From positions 124,001 through 188,000 of the forward strand of contig JAFZBQ010000060.1 of assembly GCA_017561665.1 (NCBI GenBank): DNA of 64,000 bases, given 5' to 3'. The notes beneath the pieces are model-generated. The model had not been told where the DNA came from and searched no databases. It saw only the letters and a list, made by a program, of their open reading frames with translations. Positions 31,901 through 43,078 of the stretch are shown one piece after another. Position numbers and translations under genes: made by a program. Positions within the stretch are counted from its first letter, which is position 1, and every line of letters begins with the position of its first letter. Source of the stretch: Bacteroidales bacterium (GTDB lineage: Bacteria > Bacteroidota > Bacteroidia > Bacteroidales > UBA932).

Positions 31901-32732
31901 AGTACTGGGCGGCGAAAGACCGCTGTTTGAAACGCACGGCGCCCGTCTGGAGAACATCGTGATAACAGACGGAGAGTCGGCCATAAAGCATTGCAGCGAC
32001 CTGGAAGTGGTCGGATGCAAGTTCTACGGCAGGTATCCGCTTTGGCACGTGGACCGCTGCGAAGTGTCCGACTGCTACTTTGCACCCGAGGCGCGTTCGG
32101 CAATCTGGTATACGAACGGCCTTAAGATGCGCAACTGCACCATTGACGGCCCCAAGTATTTCCGCGAAATGCACGATGTCGAGTTGGAAAATGTAGTGAT
32201 AAACGATGCCGACGAGACATTCTGGAATGTGGACGGCCTGCGGCTCAAGGATGTGACATTGAGGGGCGGAACGTATCCCTTTATGTATTCCCTGGATATT
32301 AAGGTCGACAATTTGGACAGCGACTCAAAGTATGTGTTCCAGTATTGCAAGAACGTGGTGGTGAAAAATTCCCGCATCGTGACCAAGGATTCTTTCTGGG
32401 AGTGCGAGAATGTGACTCTGATTAATTGCGACGTGGACGGCGAGTACCTGGCCTGGCATTCGAAGAATGTCCGTATGGTGGATTGCCGCCTCGCCGGCGA
32501 GCAACTGCTTTGTTATGTGGACAATCTGGTGATTGAAAACTGCACTTTTGACTCAGCCTGCGACCGTGTGTTTGAATATTCCACCGTCAATGCCGACATT
32601 CGCGGTCATATAGAGAACATCAAGAATCCTACCTCCGGCCATATTATCGCCGACAGTATCGGCAGCATAATCTTGGATGATAATATCCGCCAGCCGGCCG
32701 ACTGCATTATAGAAACAAGAAATCGACAATGA
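31881..32732 (+). CDS. DUF3737 family right-handed beta-helix protein
   Basis: 283 residues, no signal peptide. Nearly the whole protein consists of short repeats with regularly spaced Asn, Cys and aromatic residues (LENIVITDGESAIKHCSDLE, VVGCKFYGRYPLW, MRNCTIDGPKYF, LKDVTLRGGTYPF, VVVKNSRIVTKDSFWECENV, NLVIENCTFDSACDRVF), typical of a cytosolic pectate-lyase-like beta-helix as annotated for DUF3737. No catalytic residues are obvious. Its start lies 20 bases inside the MATE gene, and its stop overlaps the malY start (4 bases), so the three genes are translationally coupled. Function is unknown. Confidence 0.85.
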   Translation: MLLIKDKVLGGERPLFETHGARLENIVITDGESAIKHCSDLEVVGCKFYGRYPLWHVDRCEVSDCYFAPEARSAIWYTNGLKMRNCTIDGPKYFREMHDVELENVVINDADETFWNVDGLRLKDVTLRGGTYPFMYSLDIKVDNLDSDSKYVFQYCKNVVVKNSRIVTKDSFWECENVTLINCDVDGEYLAWHSKNVRMVDCRLAGEQLLCYVDNLVIENCTFDSACDRVFEYSTVNADIRGHIENIKNPTSGHIIADSIGSIILDDNIRQPADCIIETRNRQ

Positions 32733-33955
32733 ATATATTCAATTTTGAAACTTTGATTGACCGCCGCGGCAGCGGCTGCTATAAATGGGACGCCGACCTG
32801 CCCGAGGGTGTTGTTCTGACTGAAGAAGAACGTGCGGATGTGATTCCGCTCTGGGTGGCAGATATGGATTTCCCGGTGGCTCCCTGCGTTCTGGAGGCTA
32901 TGCAGAAGCGTCTGGATCACGGCATTTTCGGATACGTGAAGCCGATGGAGCCATATTTCAATGCTGTGGTCGATTGGTTCCGTGACCGCCACGGGGTTAC
33001 TTTCCGCCGCGACAGTATGCTTTATACCACAGGTGTGATTCCAGCGACTGCCGCCACATTGAAGGCTTTGGCCGGGCCGGGAGAGGGAGTTATAGTACAG
33101 ACCCCTGTCTATAATCATTTCTTTTCTTCAATAAAGAACAGCGGATGCCGGCAGGTCGATTCGATACTTATCCGCCGGGATTTGCCCGACGGCCGGTTTA
33201 CATACGATATGGACTTCGATGACCTGGATGCCAAGTGTGCTGATCCAGCCAACAGGATATTGCTGCTGTGCAATCCTCACAATCCTGCAGGCCGCTTATG
33301 GACCAGGGATGAACTGCGCAGGGCGGGGGAGATTGCCCTACGTCATGGAGTCGTTGTAGTAAGCGACGAAATCCACTGCGAAATAGTGCCTCAAGGTTCT
33401 TCCTACACGCCGTTCGCATCGCTCGGAGAGGAGTTTGCACACAATAGCGTCACCCTGGTTTCACCCTCCAAGAGCTTTAACTTTGCCGGCCTCAAGATGG
33501 CGACCATCATAACCGACAGACCCCTTTGGCTCCAGGCGATAGACCACATAATCAACGTGTATGAGATATGCGACGTCAATCCTTTCGGTCCTGTGGCAAC
33601 CATCGCCGCCTATTCCGACGAAGGTGCCCAGTGGCTGGCCGGTATGAACAATGTTGTGCGCCGTAACTACGACGCGCTGCTGGCGGCTTTCAGAAAAGAA
33701 TTGCCGGCATTTCCTGTCGCCGACCTTCAGGCTACATATCTGGTCTGGGTGGATACGTCTGTGCTCAAAATGCCGTCTGTGGAGATAGAAAAGGCCCTGC
33801 TGCACTTCGACCGCGTCTGGATAAATGCCGGCAGTATGTACGGCGACGACAACTTTATCCGCATCAACGTGGCTTGCCCTCCAAAGATGTTCGACAAAGG
33901 TCTGGCACGGGTTGTGTCTGGTCTTAAACGTTTAGAAACGATTAAAAACGCATAA
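32729..33955 (+). CDS. MalY/PatB-type PLP-dependent C-S lyase (cystathionine beta-lyase-like)
   Basis: 408-residue fold-type I aminotransferase-like enzyme. PatB/MalY features: N-terminal FNFETLIDRRGSGCYKWD and PLWVADMDFPVAPCVLEAM (residues 5-54), NPHNPAGRLW near 187, SDEIHCEI near 211 (PLP Asp and contacts) and the PLP Lys in VSPSKSFNFAGLKMATII near 247. The family cleaves cystathionine or cysteine conjugates to release thiols; some members are also modulators of sugar regulons. It overlaps DUF3737 by 4 bases and leads, 1 base later, into the phosphatase gene. Confidence 0.9.
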   Translation: MNIFNFETLIDRRGSGCYKWDADLPEGVVLTEEERADVIPLWVADMDFPVAPCVLEAMQKRLDHGIFGYVKPMEPYFNAVVDWFRDRHGVTFRRDSMLYTTGVIPATAATLKALAGPGEGVIVQTPVYNHFFSSIKNSGCRQVDSILIRRDLPDGRFTYDMDFDDLDAKCADPANRILLLCNPHNPAGRLWTRDELRRAGEIALRHGVVVVSDEIHCEIVPQGSSYTPFASLGEEFAHNSVTLVSPSKSFNFAGLKMATIITDRPLWLQAIDHIINVYEICDVNPFGPVATIAAYSDEGAQWLAGMNNVVRRNYDALLAAFRKELPAFPVADLQATYLVWVDTSVLKMPSVEIEKALLHFDRVWINAGSMYGDDNFIRINVACPPKMFDKGLARVVSGLKRLETIKNA

Positions 33956-33956
33956 A

Positions 33957-34694
33957 ATGAAACGCCTGATACTTGTTTTGAGCGCACTGGCGCTCGGTTT
34001 TGTGGCTTTTGCCCAGGATCTTGACGATACGTGGAACTACCCGCCGCTGCTTTCGGCAAAGGATGCTCCCGACAGCTACTTTATCCTGCCGGAAGCGCCG
34101 CTGCCCAACGACGCCATTTTCGCATACGACTATTCGCAGTATCTCTGGGGCAAACTGCAGCGCAACACCCCCCGCGGAGAACAGGCTGCAGAAGATGCTA
34201 AACTGGATATAGACCATGTTCTGGCAAACTTCTCACCTTGTATGGGAGCCGTCCTTTCCAGGACTACTACACCTACAATCGCCCATATGCTGGCTGGGCT
34301 TGTGAATCTGGAGGCAACCACAACCGCAAAGGACCATTATATGCGGGTGCGTCCGTTCGTGCTTTTCAATGAACCTTCGCTAACACCCGATGATGAACCG
34401 TATCTGCGAGGCAACGGGTCTTATCCTTCCGGTCACGCCTGCTTCGGATGGGCAGTGGCGCTGATTCTGGCCGAGATCAATCCCGACCGTCAGAACGAGA
34501 TATTCAAATACGGCTATGAATTTGGCCAGAGCCGTGTAATCTGCGGAGTCCATTTCCAGAGCGATGTCGATGCCGGTCGTCTTATGGGTGCCGCCACCGT
34601 CGCCCGTCTACACGCCGACAAGGATTTTATGAAGACGCTGGAAAAGGCCAAGAAAGAGTTCAATAAGGTCGCCAGGAAATATCCAATTAAATAA
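33957..34694 (+). CDS. Exported class A acid phosphatase (PAP2 family)
   Basis: 245 residues with a signal peptide (MKRLILVLSALALGFVAFA, cleaved before Gln). The PAP2 catalytic signature is complete: KDHYMRVRPF (Lys-x6-Arg-Pro) near residue 125, GNGSYPSGHACFGWA near 152 (Pro-Ser-Gly-His) and SRVICGVHFQSDVDAGR near 188 (Ser-Arg-x5-His-x3-Asp). This matches periplasmic non-specific acid phosphatases (PhoN/PhoC), which dephosphorylate nucleotides and other monoesters. It starts 1 base after the malY stop and is the last gene of the yitT transcript. Confidence 0.92.
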   Translation: MKRLILVLSALALGFVAFAQDLDDTWNYPPLLSAKDAPDSYFILPEAPLPNDAIFAYDYSQYLWGKLQRNTPRGEQAAEDAKLDIDHVLANFSPCMGAVLSRTTTPTIAHMLAGLVNLEATTTAKDHYMRVRPFVLFNEPSLTPDDEPYLRGNGSYPSGHACFGWAVALILAEINPDRQNEIFKYGYEFGQSRVICGVHFQSDVDAGRLMGAATVARLHADKDFMKTLEKAKKEFNKVARKYPIK

Positions 34695-34725
34695 TTTGCC
34701 AATTCAAAAAATAGTTATACATTTG
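34695..34725 (+). promoter_or_regulatory. Promoter of tRNA-Lys
   Basis: TTTG at 34695-34698, 19-base spacer, TACATTTG at 34718-34725. Spacing and most of the spacer are the same as upstream of tRNA-Glu at 3655-3685. The −33 box directly follows the phosphatase stop codon. Confidence 0.85.
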
Positions 34726-34736
34726 CAGTCCCAAAC

Positions 34737-34809
34737 GCTTCCTTAGCTCAGTTGGTAGAGCACGACACTCTTAATGTTGGGGTCCAGGGTTCGAGACCCT
34801 GAGGGAGCA
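34737..34809 (+). tRNA. tRNA-Lys (anticodon CTT)
   Basis: The acceptor stem GCTTCCT (34737-34743) pairs with AGGGAGC (34802-34808, one G·T). The D arm is AGCTCAGTTGGTAGAGC. The anticodon stem CGACA/TGTTG closes the loop CTCTTAA, giving anticodon CTT, which reads AAG. The T arm is CAGGG/CCCTG with loop TTCGAGA, and the discriminator is A. CCA is not encoded. A strong terminator follows within 5 bases. Confidence 0.95.
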
Positions 34810-34814
34810 CAGAA

Positions 34815-34839
34815 AGCCAGACGCAAGTCTGGCTTTTTT
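34815..34839 (+). terminator. Intrinsic terminator of tRNA-Lys
   Basis: AGCCAGAC (34815-34822) and GTCTGGCT (34827-34834) form a perfect 8-bp stem with a GCAA tetraloop, followed by six T. Confidence 0.9.
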
Positions 34840-34842
34840 GTT

Positions 34843-34850
34843 TATCTTTG
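34843..34850 (+). promoter_or_regulatory. −7 box of the clpC-like gene
   Basis: TATCTTTG, 6 bases before the ATG at 34857 and right after the tRNA terminator, implying a nearly leaderless mRNA. It argues against the in-frame TTG at 34848 as start. Confidence 0.65.
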
Positions 34851-34856
34851 TGCCGT

Positions 34857-37304
34857 ATGGCAAAAGATTTTACAAGAGATTTACAGAAGATTTTTTCTTA
34901 CGCCAGGGAAGAGGCGGCGCGGCTGGGCAACCGCCGGGCAGGCCTCGATCATATCTTTCTGGCACTGCTTCGCGACGGTGACAACGGCGCCACGGCACTG
35001 CTGGACGATATGGGCGCCGACCGCGCAATGGTCAAGGCGGAGATGGAGAGCGTGCTGCGCGAGGCCGAGAGCGTCCCTTTCGAAGAATCAAAAGATATTC
35101 AGTTTACACAGGATATAGAGGAGTTTTACCGCAACGTTTCGCTGGAAATATCCCGTACAGGTACCAGTTCGCCTACACTTGACGTAGTGCTGCTGGCTAT
35201 TCTCAAGGATACCAGCACAACCGTGGCGCCAATCCTTGCCCGCAGCGGCATCAATTACGATTCGGCGGCGGAGTATCTGGCAAAGAAGTCGGGCGAAGAG
35301 ACGTCTAAGCCCGCCGCACCGGCCAAGAAAGTGGCGATGGATGCACCACGTGAATCCTCCGCTCCAAAGTTCGAAATCAACTATGGCGGAGACCTCCTCA
35401 AGGAGAAACCGTCTATGAAGACTCCCAACCTGGACAAATTCGGCACCGATCTTACCGCTCAGGCGGCCGCCGGGCGCCTGGATCCGGTTGTCGGCCGTGC
35501 CAAGGAAATAGAGCGTCTGCTGCAGGTGCTTGTCCGCCGTAAAAAGAACAATCCGGTGTTGGTGGGCGAGGCCGGAGTGGGCAAGAGCGCCATCGTAGAG
35601 GGTCTTGCACAGCGCATCGTCAATCACGAGGTACCGCCGGCATTGCAGGGCAAGCGTCTCATTACCATAGATATGGGCAGCGTGGTGGCAGGCACCAAAT
35701 ACCGCGGCCAGTTCGAAGAGCGCATGCGCGGTATCGTAGATGAACTCAAGGCATCTACAGATACCATCATCTTTATAGACGAGCTTCACACCCTGGTGGG
35801 CGCAGGTGCCCAGGCGGGCAGTCTGGACGCTGCAAACCTGCTCAAGCCCGCCCTTGCTCGCGGAGAAATCCAGTGCATCGGCGCAACCACCCTGGATGAA
35901 TACCGGCAGGTGATAGAGAAGGACGGCGCCCTGGAACGCCGCTTCCAGAAGATTCTGGTGGAGCCTACAGACTACGAACAGACTTTGGCAATACTCGAGG
36001 CCCTGAAGCCCAAGTACGAGCAGCATCATAATGTCGTTTATACCGACGAGGCTTTGAAGGCCTGCGTGACTCTTTCCAGCCGCTATATCACCGACCGTAT
36101 GCAGCCCGACAAGGCTATCGACGTGATGGACGAGGCTGGCGCACGCACCAACGCCGGGCTGGATTCCCTGCCGGCGGTCAATCCGGAAGCCGAGGCTTTG
36201 GAGGATGTCCGCGCCCGCAAGCGCGAAGCTGCCGCCAGCGGTGATTTCAAGGCTGCCGCTCAGCTGAAGGAGAAAGAAGAAGCGCTACTGAAGGCTGCCG
36301 ACGAAACTGCTGTCAAGGCAACCGACAATACGACTCGCACCCTTACAGAAGACGACATCGCGGCTGTCGTTTCAATGATGACCAACATCCCCGTTCATCG
36401 CGTAAGCGCAACCGAAGGGGAGAGGCTGCTGACAATGGCCGCCAATCTCAAGAAGCAGATAATAGGCCAGGACGATGCCGTGGAGGCTGTGGTAAAGGCA
36501 ATTCAGCGCAACCGCGCCGGACTGCGCAATCCCGCCAAGCCTGTCGGGACGTTCATATTCCTGGGCCCTACGGGCGTCGACAAGACATATCTGGCTAAGA
36601 AGTTAGCGGAGTATATGTTCGACAGCGAAGAGAACCTGATCCGCATTGATATGAGCGAGTATATGGAGCGTTATTCAGTGAGTTCGCTCATCGGAGCGCC
36701 TCCGGGCTATGTGGGTTATGACCAGGGCGGCCAGTTGAGCGAGCAGGTTCGTCGCAAGCCGTACAGCGTAGTGCTTTTCGACGAAATCGAAAAGGCTCAT
36801 CAGGATATCTTCAACCTGCTGCTGCAGGTACTTGACGAAGGCCGCCTGACCGACGCCGCCGGCCGTCATATAGATTTCCGCAACACCATCCTGATAATGA
36901 CTTCCAATATCGGCAGCAAGCAGGCCAGCGAACTTGGCGCCGGCATCGGCTACAAGACCGCAACCGACGATGCTCCGCACCGCAAGAATGTTATCATAGA
37001 GAAGGCGCTCCGGCGCAAGTTCTCTCCGGAATTCCTGAACCGTATAGACGACCGCATCCTGTTCAATTCGCTTACGAAAGAGGATGTGGAGAAGATTCTG
37101 GAGATAGAACTGGGCAAGTTCCGCAGCCGGATCTCCCAGATGGGCTTTGATATCAAGGTGAGCAAGGAGATCAAGGAGAAGATTCTCGCAGAGGGCTATG
37201 ATCCTGAATTCGGCGCGCGCCCCCTTGGCCGCGCCATCCAGCGCTACTTGGAAGACCCCGTCGCAGAACTCATCCTCGCCGGCAAGAAACCCACGAAAAT
37301 CTAA
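34857..37304 (+). CDS. ClpC-type AAA+ unfoldase with altered second Walker A motif
   Basis: 815 residues from ATG 34857. Order: double Clp N-domain (1-145), Ala/Pro/Lys-rich linker, first AAA+ domain (Walker A GEAGVGKS, Walker [11 protein letters not shown], pore loop KYRG), a short UVR-like middle segment ([20 protein letters not shown]) as in ClpC rather than the long ClpB propeller, and second AAA+ domain (Walker [11 protein letters not shown], pore loop GYVG). In the second Walker A the sequence is GPTGVDKT: Asp575 replaces the Gly before the catalytic Lys, through one base (GAC, 36579-36581). If real, ATP binding in ring 2 may be impaired. ClpC-type proteins unfold substrates for ClpP. 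It overlaps the convergent glycosyltransferase by 4 bases. Confidence 0.9.
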   Translation: MAKDFTRDLQKIFSYAREEAARLGNRRAGLDHIFLALLRDGDNGATALLDDMGADRAMVKAEMESVLREAESVPFEESKDIQFTQDIEEFYRNVSLEISRTGTSSPTLDVVLLAILKDTSTTVAPILARSGINYDSAAEYLAKKSGEETSKPAAPAKKVAMDAPRESSAPKFEINYGGDLLKEKPSMKTPNLDKFGTDLTAQAAAGRLDPVVGRAKEIERLLQVLVRRKKNNPVLVGEAGVGKSAIVEGLAQRIVNHEVPPALQGKRLITIDMGSVVAGTKYRGQFEERMRGIVDELKASTDTIIFIDELHTLVGAGAQAGSLDAANLLKPALARGEIQCIGATTLDEYRQVIEKDGALERRFQKILVEPTDYEQTLAILEALKPKYEQHHNVVYTDEALKACVTLSSRYITDRMQPDKAIDVMDEAGARTNAGLDSLPAVNPEAEALEDVRARKREAAASGDFKAAAQLKEKEEALLKAADETAVKATDNTTRTLTEDDIAAVVSMMTNIPVHRVSATEGERLLTMAANLKKQIIGQDDAVEAVVKAIQRNRAGLRNPAKPVGTFIFLGPTGVDKTYLAKKLAEYMFDSEENLIRIDMSEYMERYSVSSLIGAPPGYVGYDQGGQLSEQVRRKPYSVVLFDEIEKAHQDIFNLLLQVLDEGRLTDAAGRHIDFRNTILIMTSNIGSKQASELGAGIGYKTATDDAPHRKNVIIEKALRRKFSPEFLNRIDDRILFNSLTKEDVEKILEIELGKFRSRISQMGFDIKVSKEIKEKILAEGYDPEFGARPLGRAIQRYLEDPVAELILAGKKPTKI

Positions 37305-38410
37305 AGACTCAGCAATGCTTTTGTAAGGCGGGACCAGGAGAATTCCTGCTTCTTGGAGCGGATGCCGGCGGTGAAGTCGGGGCGTTCGGCGTAGAACCGG
37401 GAGATTGCTTCTGCAATGGCGGCCGGTTCCGGATTCACTACGTAGCCGCATTCGCCATCGGGCACAATCTCTGCCAGACCTCCGACTCGGGTGACCACCA
37501 TTGGCTTTTCGAAATGATATGCAATCTGGGTGATGCCGCTCTGAGTGGCCGTCTTGTACGGCTGAACCACAAGGTCGGCGACATTGAAGAAGTGCCGTAC
37601 CTGGTCGTCAGGGATAAAACGGTCAAACCAGTGAATGCGGCCTTTCAAACCAAGAGACCGTTCCAGCTCCCAGAACTTATCTTCATTGGAATAGAATTCG
37701 CCGGCAACAATCAGCTGCGCCGCGCTGTCTTTAAGGCCATAGCTGGCCATTGCCTCCATCAGCAGGTCTAGCCCCTTGTAATCGCGTATCAGGCCAAAGA
37801 AAAGATAGTAATCCTTATTGGGATCTAGCCCCAGCGCAGCTGCAGCCTCAGTCTTGGATTCGGGCTCGCCGTAATGGTCGTAGAGCGGGTGAGGGGCGAA
37901 TACTACCTGCTTGGTAGAGTCGAACTGCTTGAGCTCTTCAATTACCGACTGCGACATAGCCAGGAATCCGTCCACGCTCTTTACAAAGTATTTGGCAAAT
38001 ATCTTGTCGCCAGGCTTCTTATCGTGCGGAACGATATTGTCTACGAGCGAAACGACCTTGATTCCCCGGCGGCGCAAGTAGCGGCCGATTGTGCCAAGGG
38101 CAGGGCCGAAATAGGGCATCCAGAACCGCAGCATCACCATGTCCGGTTTCTCGCGGGCTATCAGGCGCGCAGTTCGATACCAAGTGAATGGATTTACCGA
38201 ACTGAGCGTACGTACTATCTCCAAATCTTTTGGCGGCTCTTCTTCAGAGAACTGGGTCTTGCCGGGAAACAAGAAAGATGGATATTGCAGCGTGAAGGTA
38301 AATATCTTCACCTGATGACCCTCGGATAGAAGCTGACGCGCCAGCCTTTCGTTGAAGGTGGCGATGCCGCCGCGATAGGGATATGCCGGACCGACGATTG
38401 CGATTTTCAT
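37301..38410 (-). CDS. Glycosyltransferase family 4 protein
   Basis: 369-residue GT-B fold enzyme. N-terminal Rossmann start MKIAIVGPAYPYRGGIATFN with the Gly-Gly acceptor loop, and C-terminal donor-site elements DLVVQPYKTATQSGITQIAY near residue 280 and GGLAEIVPDGECGYVV near 317, typical of GT4 (Glu-x7-Glu region partly modified). It probably transfers a sugar in polysaccharide or glycolipid synthesis at the inner membrane; donor and acceptor are unknown. No other glycan genes are adjacent. A −7 box TAACTTTG lies 4 bases upstream, so it is likely transcribed alone. Confidence 0.88.
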   Translation of the reverse strand: MKIAIVGPAYPYRGGIATFNERLARQLLSEGHQVKIFTFTLQYPSFLFPGKTQFSEEEPPKDLEIVRTLSSVNPFTWYRTARLIAREKPDMVMLRFWMPYFGPALGTIGRYLRRRGIKVVSLVDNIVPHDKKPGDKIFAKYFVKSVDGFLAMSQSVIEELKQFDSTKQVVFAPHPLYDHYGEPESKTEAAAALGLDPNKDYYLFFGLIRDYKGLDLLMEAMASYGLKDSAAQLIVAGEFYSNEDKFWELERSLGLKGRIHWFDRFIPDDQVRHFFNVADLVVQPYKTATQSGITQIAYHFEKPMVVTRVGGLAEIVPDGECGYVVNPEPAAIAEAISRFYAERPDFTAGIRSKKQEFSWSRLTKALLSL

Positions 38411-38414
38411 ATTC

Positions 38415-38422
38415 CAAAGTTA
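38415..38422 (-). promoter_or_regulatory. −7 box of the glycosyltransferase gene
   Basis: TAACTTTG on the minus strand, 4 bases before the ATG at 38410; near-leaderless arrangement as for aroB and the clpC-like gene. Confidence 0.55.
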
Positions 38423-38456
38423 CAAGTCATTTTTCTAAATAGCAACCAATAAAAAT

Positions 38457-38484
38457 GACCGCAGGCGGAAACCCGTCTGCGGTC
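38457..38484 (-). terminator. Intrinsic terminator after glnN
   Basis: GACCGCAG (38457-38464) pairs with CTGCGGTC (38477-38484), 8 bp with further inner GC pairs; on the minus strand it is followed by ATTTTTATT. It lies 19 bases past the glnN stop codon. Confidence 0.8.
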
Positions 38485-38503
38485 GTGTCCGAAAATTGAT
38501 AAC

Positions 38504-40741
<2,238 letters not shown>

Positions 40742-40760
40742 AATACTTTTATTTAGTGTG

Positions 40761-41990
40761 TTAGAACCATCTTTCTATTCGTTTGAGCGCCTCTTCCGTG
40801 TTCTCGTGTGTGCCGAATGCAGTGAACCTCGCATAGCCTTCTCCGGAAGGGCCGAATCCGGCACCCGGGGTGCAGACCACGTGAGCCCGGTTGAGAAGTT
40901 CGTCGAAGAACCTCCAGCTTGGCATATTATGCGGAGTCTTCATCCATACGTAAGGGGCGTTTTCGCCGCCGTAAACCTCATAGCCCAGCGTCCTGAAGCG
41001 TTTCAGCATAAGTTCGGCGTTCTGCATATAATAATCTATCGTCTTTCGTACTTGTTCCTTGCCTTCAGGCGTGTAGATGGCCTCTGCGGCGCGCTGGCTA
41101 AGGTAGCTGGTACCGTTGAATTTGGTGGACTGGCGGCGCAGCCAGAGCGGGTTGAGAGCTATCCTCTCGCCGTCCAGGGTGGCGGCGGTGACCTCCTCCG
41201 GTACTATAGTGTATCCGCAGCGGACACCGGTAAAGCCGGCGGTTTTGGAATAGCTGCGGAACTCAATGGCGCATTTACGGGCGCCGCGGATTTCATAGAT
41301 GGAGTGAGGTATGTCAGGATCCTGTATATACGCCTCATAAGCGGCATCATAGAATATCAGGGCGTCGTTGTGAAGTGCGTAATTGACCCATTTGCGCAGC
41401 TCATCCCTGGAGATGACGGTACCCGTGGGATTGTTGGGATAGCACAGGTACACTACATCGACCCTGCGCTTGGGTATTTCCGGGACAAAGTTGTTCTCTG
41501 CCGTACAGGGGAAATAGACTACGTTAGACCAGCGGTCGTGCTCGTTTTTGACGCCGGAACGGCCAATCATAGAGTTTGAGTCGAGGTAAACCGGATAGAT
41601 CGGGTCAGTTACTCCAATGGAATTGTCCCAGCGTATAAGCTCCTGAATGTTGCCGGTATCGCTTTTGGCTCCGTCGTTTATGAACACCTCTTCCGGGTCC
41701 AGATGAATTCCGCGCGGCAGGTAGTCGTTTTTGATGATTGCATCACGGAGAAATGGATAGCCCTGTTCGGGTCCGTAACCACGGAAGGTCTCTGCACGGC
41801 CCATCTCATCGGCCGCCTTGTGCATCGCTTCAATAACGGCGGGTGCCAGCGGCTGAGTGACGTCGCCGGTGCCCAGGCTTATCACGTTTGCGTTCTTATG
41901 CGCAGACTTGAAAGCGCTGACCTTGCGGGCAACGTCGGCAAAGAGGTAATTGCCTGGTAGTTTGAGAAAGTGTTCGTTAACGAGTGCCAT
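40761..41990 (-). CDS. dapL: LL-diaminopimelate aminotransferase
   Basis: Converts tetrahydrodipicolinate directly to LL-diaminopimelate with glutamate as amino donor, bypassing DapD/C/E. The 409-residue PLP enzyme matches DapL: N-terminal VNEHFLKLPGNYLFADVARK, then NVISLGTGDVTQPLAPAVIEAM, AETFRGYGPEQGYPFLRDAI, CYPNNPTGTVISRDEL and PLP Lys in FRSYSKTAGFTGVRCGY (near residue 253). It overlaps dapF by 14 bases, so the last two steps to meso-DAP are coupled. This route is usual in Bacteroidota. Confidence 0.95.
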   Translation of the reverse strand: MALVNEHFLKLPGNYLFADVARKVSAFKSAHKNANVISLGTGDVTQPLAPAVIEAMHKAADEMGRAETFRGYGPEQGYPFLRDAIIKNDYLPRGIHLDPEEVFINDGAKSDTGNIQELIRWDNSIGVTDPIYPVYLDSNSMIGRSGVKNEHDRWSNVVYFPCTAENNFVPEIPKRRVDVVYLCYPNNPTGTVISRDELRKWVNYALHNDALIFYDAAYEAYIQDPDIPHSIYEIRGARKCAIEFRSYSKTAGFTGVRCGYTIVPEEVTAATLDGERIALNPLWLRRQSTKFNGTSYLSQRAAEAIYTPEGKEQVRKTIDYYMQNAELMLKRFRTLGYEVYGGENAPYVWMKTPHNMPSWRFFDELLNRAHVVCTPGAGFGPSGEGYARFTAFGTHENTEEALKRIERWF

Positions 41991-42837
41991 ATTCTATTTC
42001 TCCTTCAAATACTGTTTCGGCCGGTCCCGAGAGATAGACGTGACCGACCGGAGGGTTCCAATCGATGTCCAGTTCGCCGCCGTCCATCGCTATGGTTACC
42101 TTCTTGGAGGCGCGTCCGGTTAGCGATGCAGCAACGGCGGTGGCGCAGGCGCCCGAACCGCAGGCCCTGGTGACACCGCTTCCGCGCTCCCAGACTCTCG
42201 TCCTGATTCTCTCTGGAGAGATGACTTGTGCGAATTCGATATTGCAACGTTCGGGAAATGCTTCGTTGTGCTCCAAGAGCGGCCCGTATTTGCAAATATC
42301 AACATCTTCTGCATTTTCGCAAAATATGACGAAATGAGGATTTCCCATCGATACGAACAGTCCGGTGAATGTTGCTCCGGCAGCCTCTAATTCGCATTCT
42401 TTGCCGGGTGCACCTGAAAACTGGGCGCGGCACTCGAGAGACGGCTCCAGCATATCAACAGTCACACTTTCCACCTTTCTCTGATCGTCTTCAGAAACTT
42501 TAATCCAGAGGTTCTTGACGCCGGAGGCGGTTTCTAGACGTATCAACTTCTTGTTGCACAGGCCTTTTTCGTAAAGGTACTTGCCTATGCATCTGGAAGC
42601 GTTACCGCACATTGCCGCCTCGCTGCCGTCGGCATTGAATATCCTCATTGAAAAGTCGGCGTCTTTGCCACTTGCGCGGCCTATAAGCACCAGTCCGTCG
42701 CTGCCGATGCCGTTGTGACGGTCGCTCCATTTCACCGCAAGGCACTCTGGAGAGGGGAGGCTGAAGCGCGTGGCATCAACGTAAATGTAGTCATTGCCCG
42801 CCCCCTGCATCTTGGTGAAATGAATGGCGTGTCTCAT
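41977..42837 (-). CDS. dapF: Diaminopimelate epimerase
   Basis: PLP-independent epimerase turning LL- into meso-diaminopimelate for peptidoglycan and lysine. Start chosen at ATG 42835-42837, giving MRHAIHFTKMQGAGNDYIYV, the normal DapF N-terminus; a 16-codon upstream extension is not typical. 286 residues. Catalytic Cys pair: AAMCGNASRCIGKYL near residue 76 and RACGSGACATAVAA near 232. Substrate-binding GNPHFVIF is near 173. The first gene of the dapF-dapL-glnN group. The 241-base gap up to gltB (42838-43078) holds only the divergent promoters. Confidence 0.95.
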   Translation of the reverse strand: MRHAIHFTKMQGAGNDYIYVDATRFSLPSPECLAVKWSDRHNGIGSDGLVLIGRASGKDADFSMRIFNADGSEAAMCGNASRCIGKYLYEKGLCNKKLIRLETASGVKNLWIKVSEDDQRKVESVTVDMLEPSLECRAQFSGAPGKECELEAAGATFTGLFVSMGNPHFVIFCENAEDVDICKYGPLLEHNEAFPERCNIEFAQVISPERIRTRVWERGSGVTRACGSGACATAVAASLTGRASKKVTIAMDGGELDIDWNPPVGHVYLSGPAETVFEGEIEYGTR

Positions 42838-43062
42838 CCTTACAGTTTCTGATCGCAATGTTAGGCAGTTACAAGCGAATATCAATTTGCGGGCGCCATT
42901 TTCTTTGCTTGTTTATTTGCATTTGGTTTTAATTCGAAATCATTTGATGTCTATAAGTAAATAAATGATAGAAATGCTGTGCAAAATCTTACAATAATTC
43001 TGATAGCGCAATTATTTAGATAATTAAACGGAACCTGCGGCTGATGGGGCCACTCTAATATC

Positions 43063-43070
43063 TATTTTTG
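43063..43070 (+). promoter_or_regulatory. −7 box of the gltB operon
   Basis: TATTTTTG fits TAnnTTTG, 8 bases before the gltB ATG. No clear −33 TTTG; the rest of the AT-rich gap upstream shows no gene or strong hairpin. Confidence 0.5.
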
Positions 43071-43078
43071 CCGATGTT

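Noticed and set aside
42838..43078. Riboswitch or leader RNA before gltB
   Set aside because: The gap is AT-rich without a convincing conserved stem set; only a −7 box could be supported.
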